Assembly: GCF_964340395.1 (NCBI RefSeq)
Contig: NC_135567.1
Coordinates: 12,494,484 to 12,531,983, forward strand
Source of the DNA: Glandiceps talaboti
Taxonomy: Eukaryota; Hemichordata; Enteropneusta; Spengelidae
DNA: 37,500 bases
Reading direction: 5' to 3'
Below, piece after piece: positions 37,212 to 37,500 of this stretch (positions are counted from its first letter, which is position 1; each line of letters starts with the position of its first letter). A program made the position numbers and the translations under genes. Below the pieces are notes generated by a model. The model did not search any database. It was not told the DNA's origin and worked only from the letters and a program-made list of their open reading frames with translations.

Positions 37212-37500
37212 CTGTGTTTCCAACCATGCCCATCAATCTTCATGTCATTGCGTTTGCACCGCACCCAAACCTGTGAATTCTGAAGTTAAAGCCTTTGTGA
37301 AGCTCTAGCTACCATCAACTTATTTGAGACTAGCGTATTATATACAAATGTGTTACTCTATATATCACCTGTAGTCTCGTTTAAAGAATGCGACATGAGC
37401 AAAAATCGACATCTGAAATTTGTTTTACTTCTCTTTGAAATAATGGCATTCTTTTTATTTTATTATTGTTAACACTTGTCGCACAAACAAAATAAATAGG

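Overview
The window looks like nuclear DNA of an animal, most likely a marine invertebrate. It is AT-rich, has GT-AG introns with pyrimidine-rich acceptors, and is loaded with long microsatellites, a tRNA-derived SINE, several inverted-repeat (MITE-like) elements and recent local duplications. It contains no operons, bacterial genes or CRISPR. I cannot fix the phylum from sequence alone.

Positions 1-15,690 hold the 3' part of one plus-strand gene. I reconstruct 20 coding exons between 555 and 15,076; the 5' exons lie upstream of the window. The visible 1,048 complete codons encode, in order, twelve EGF-like modules (mostly calcium-binding type), a SEA domain, two EGF modules, a second SEA domain, a juxtamembrane EGF, one transmembrane helix and a cytoplasmic tail of about 143 residues. 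Nearly every extracellular module is bounded by phase-1 introns, and each SEA domain is split by one phase-0 intron. The product should be a type I cell-surface or mucin-like protein. I do not recognise a named orthologue. The introns carry long (TATG/CATA)n, (TA)n and (CT)n arrays, foldback elements and a minisatellite grown from a SINE head. A poly(A) signal lies at 15,669.

Positions 15,691-31,300 hold no gene that I can support. They contain foldback elements, a 0.37-kb direct duplication (17,058 and 18,220), and a tandem segmental duplication of 3-3.7 kb (20,061-23,780 and 23,811-26,864). The two copies differ by an inserted MITE and by very different microsatellite lengths. G/C-rich tetranucleotide and (TCA)n-type arrays follow at 28,962-29,206 and 30,478-30,990.

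At 31,309-31,384 there is a good first coding exon of a second plus-strand gene: an ATG, a signal peptide and a phase-1 donor. Its remaining exons are not visible. The rest of the window (31,385-37,500) would be its first intron and is filled with three diverged tandem copies of a roughly 1-kb repeat, a 395-bp terminal-inverted-repeat element and more microsatellites.

The most unusual signals are the SEA/EGF receptor architecture with only one SEA domain retaining the Gly-Ser motif, the hammerhead-like motifs inside foldback elements, the SINE-derived minisatellite nested in a TIR element, and the filled/empty transposon site within the tandem duplication.
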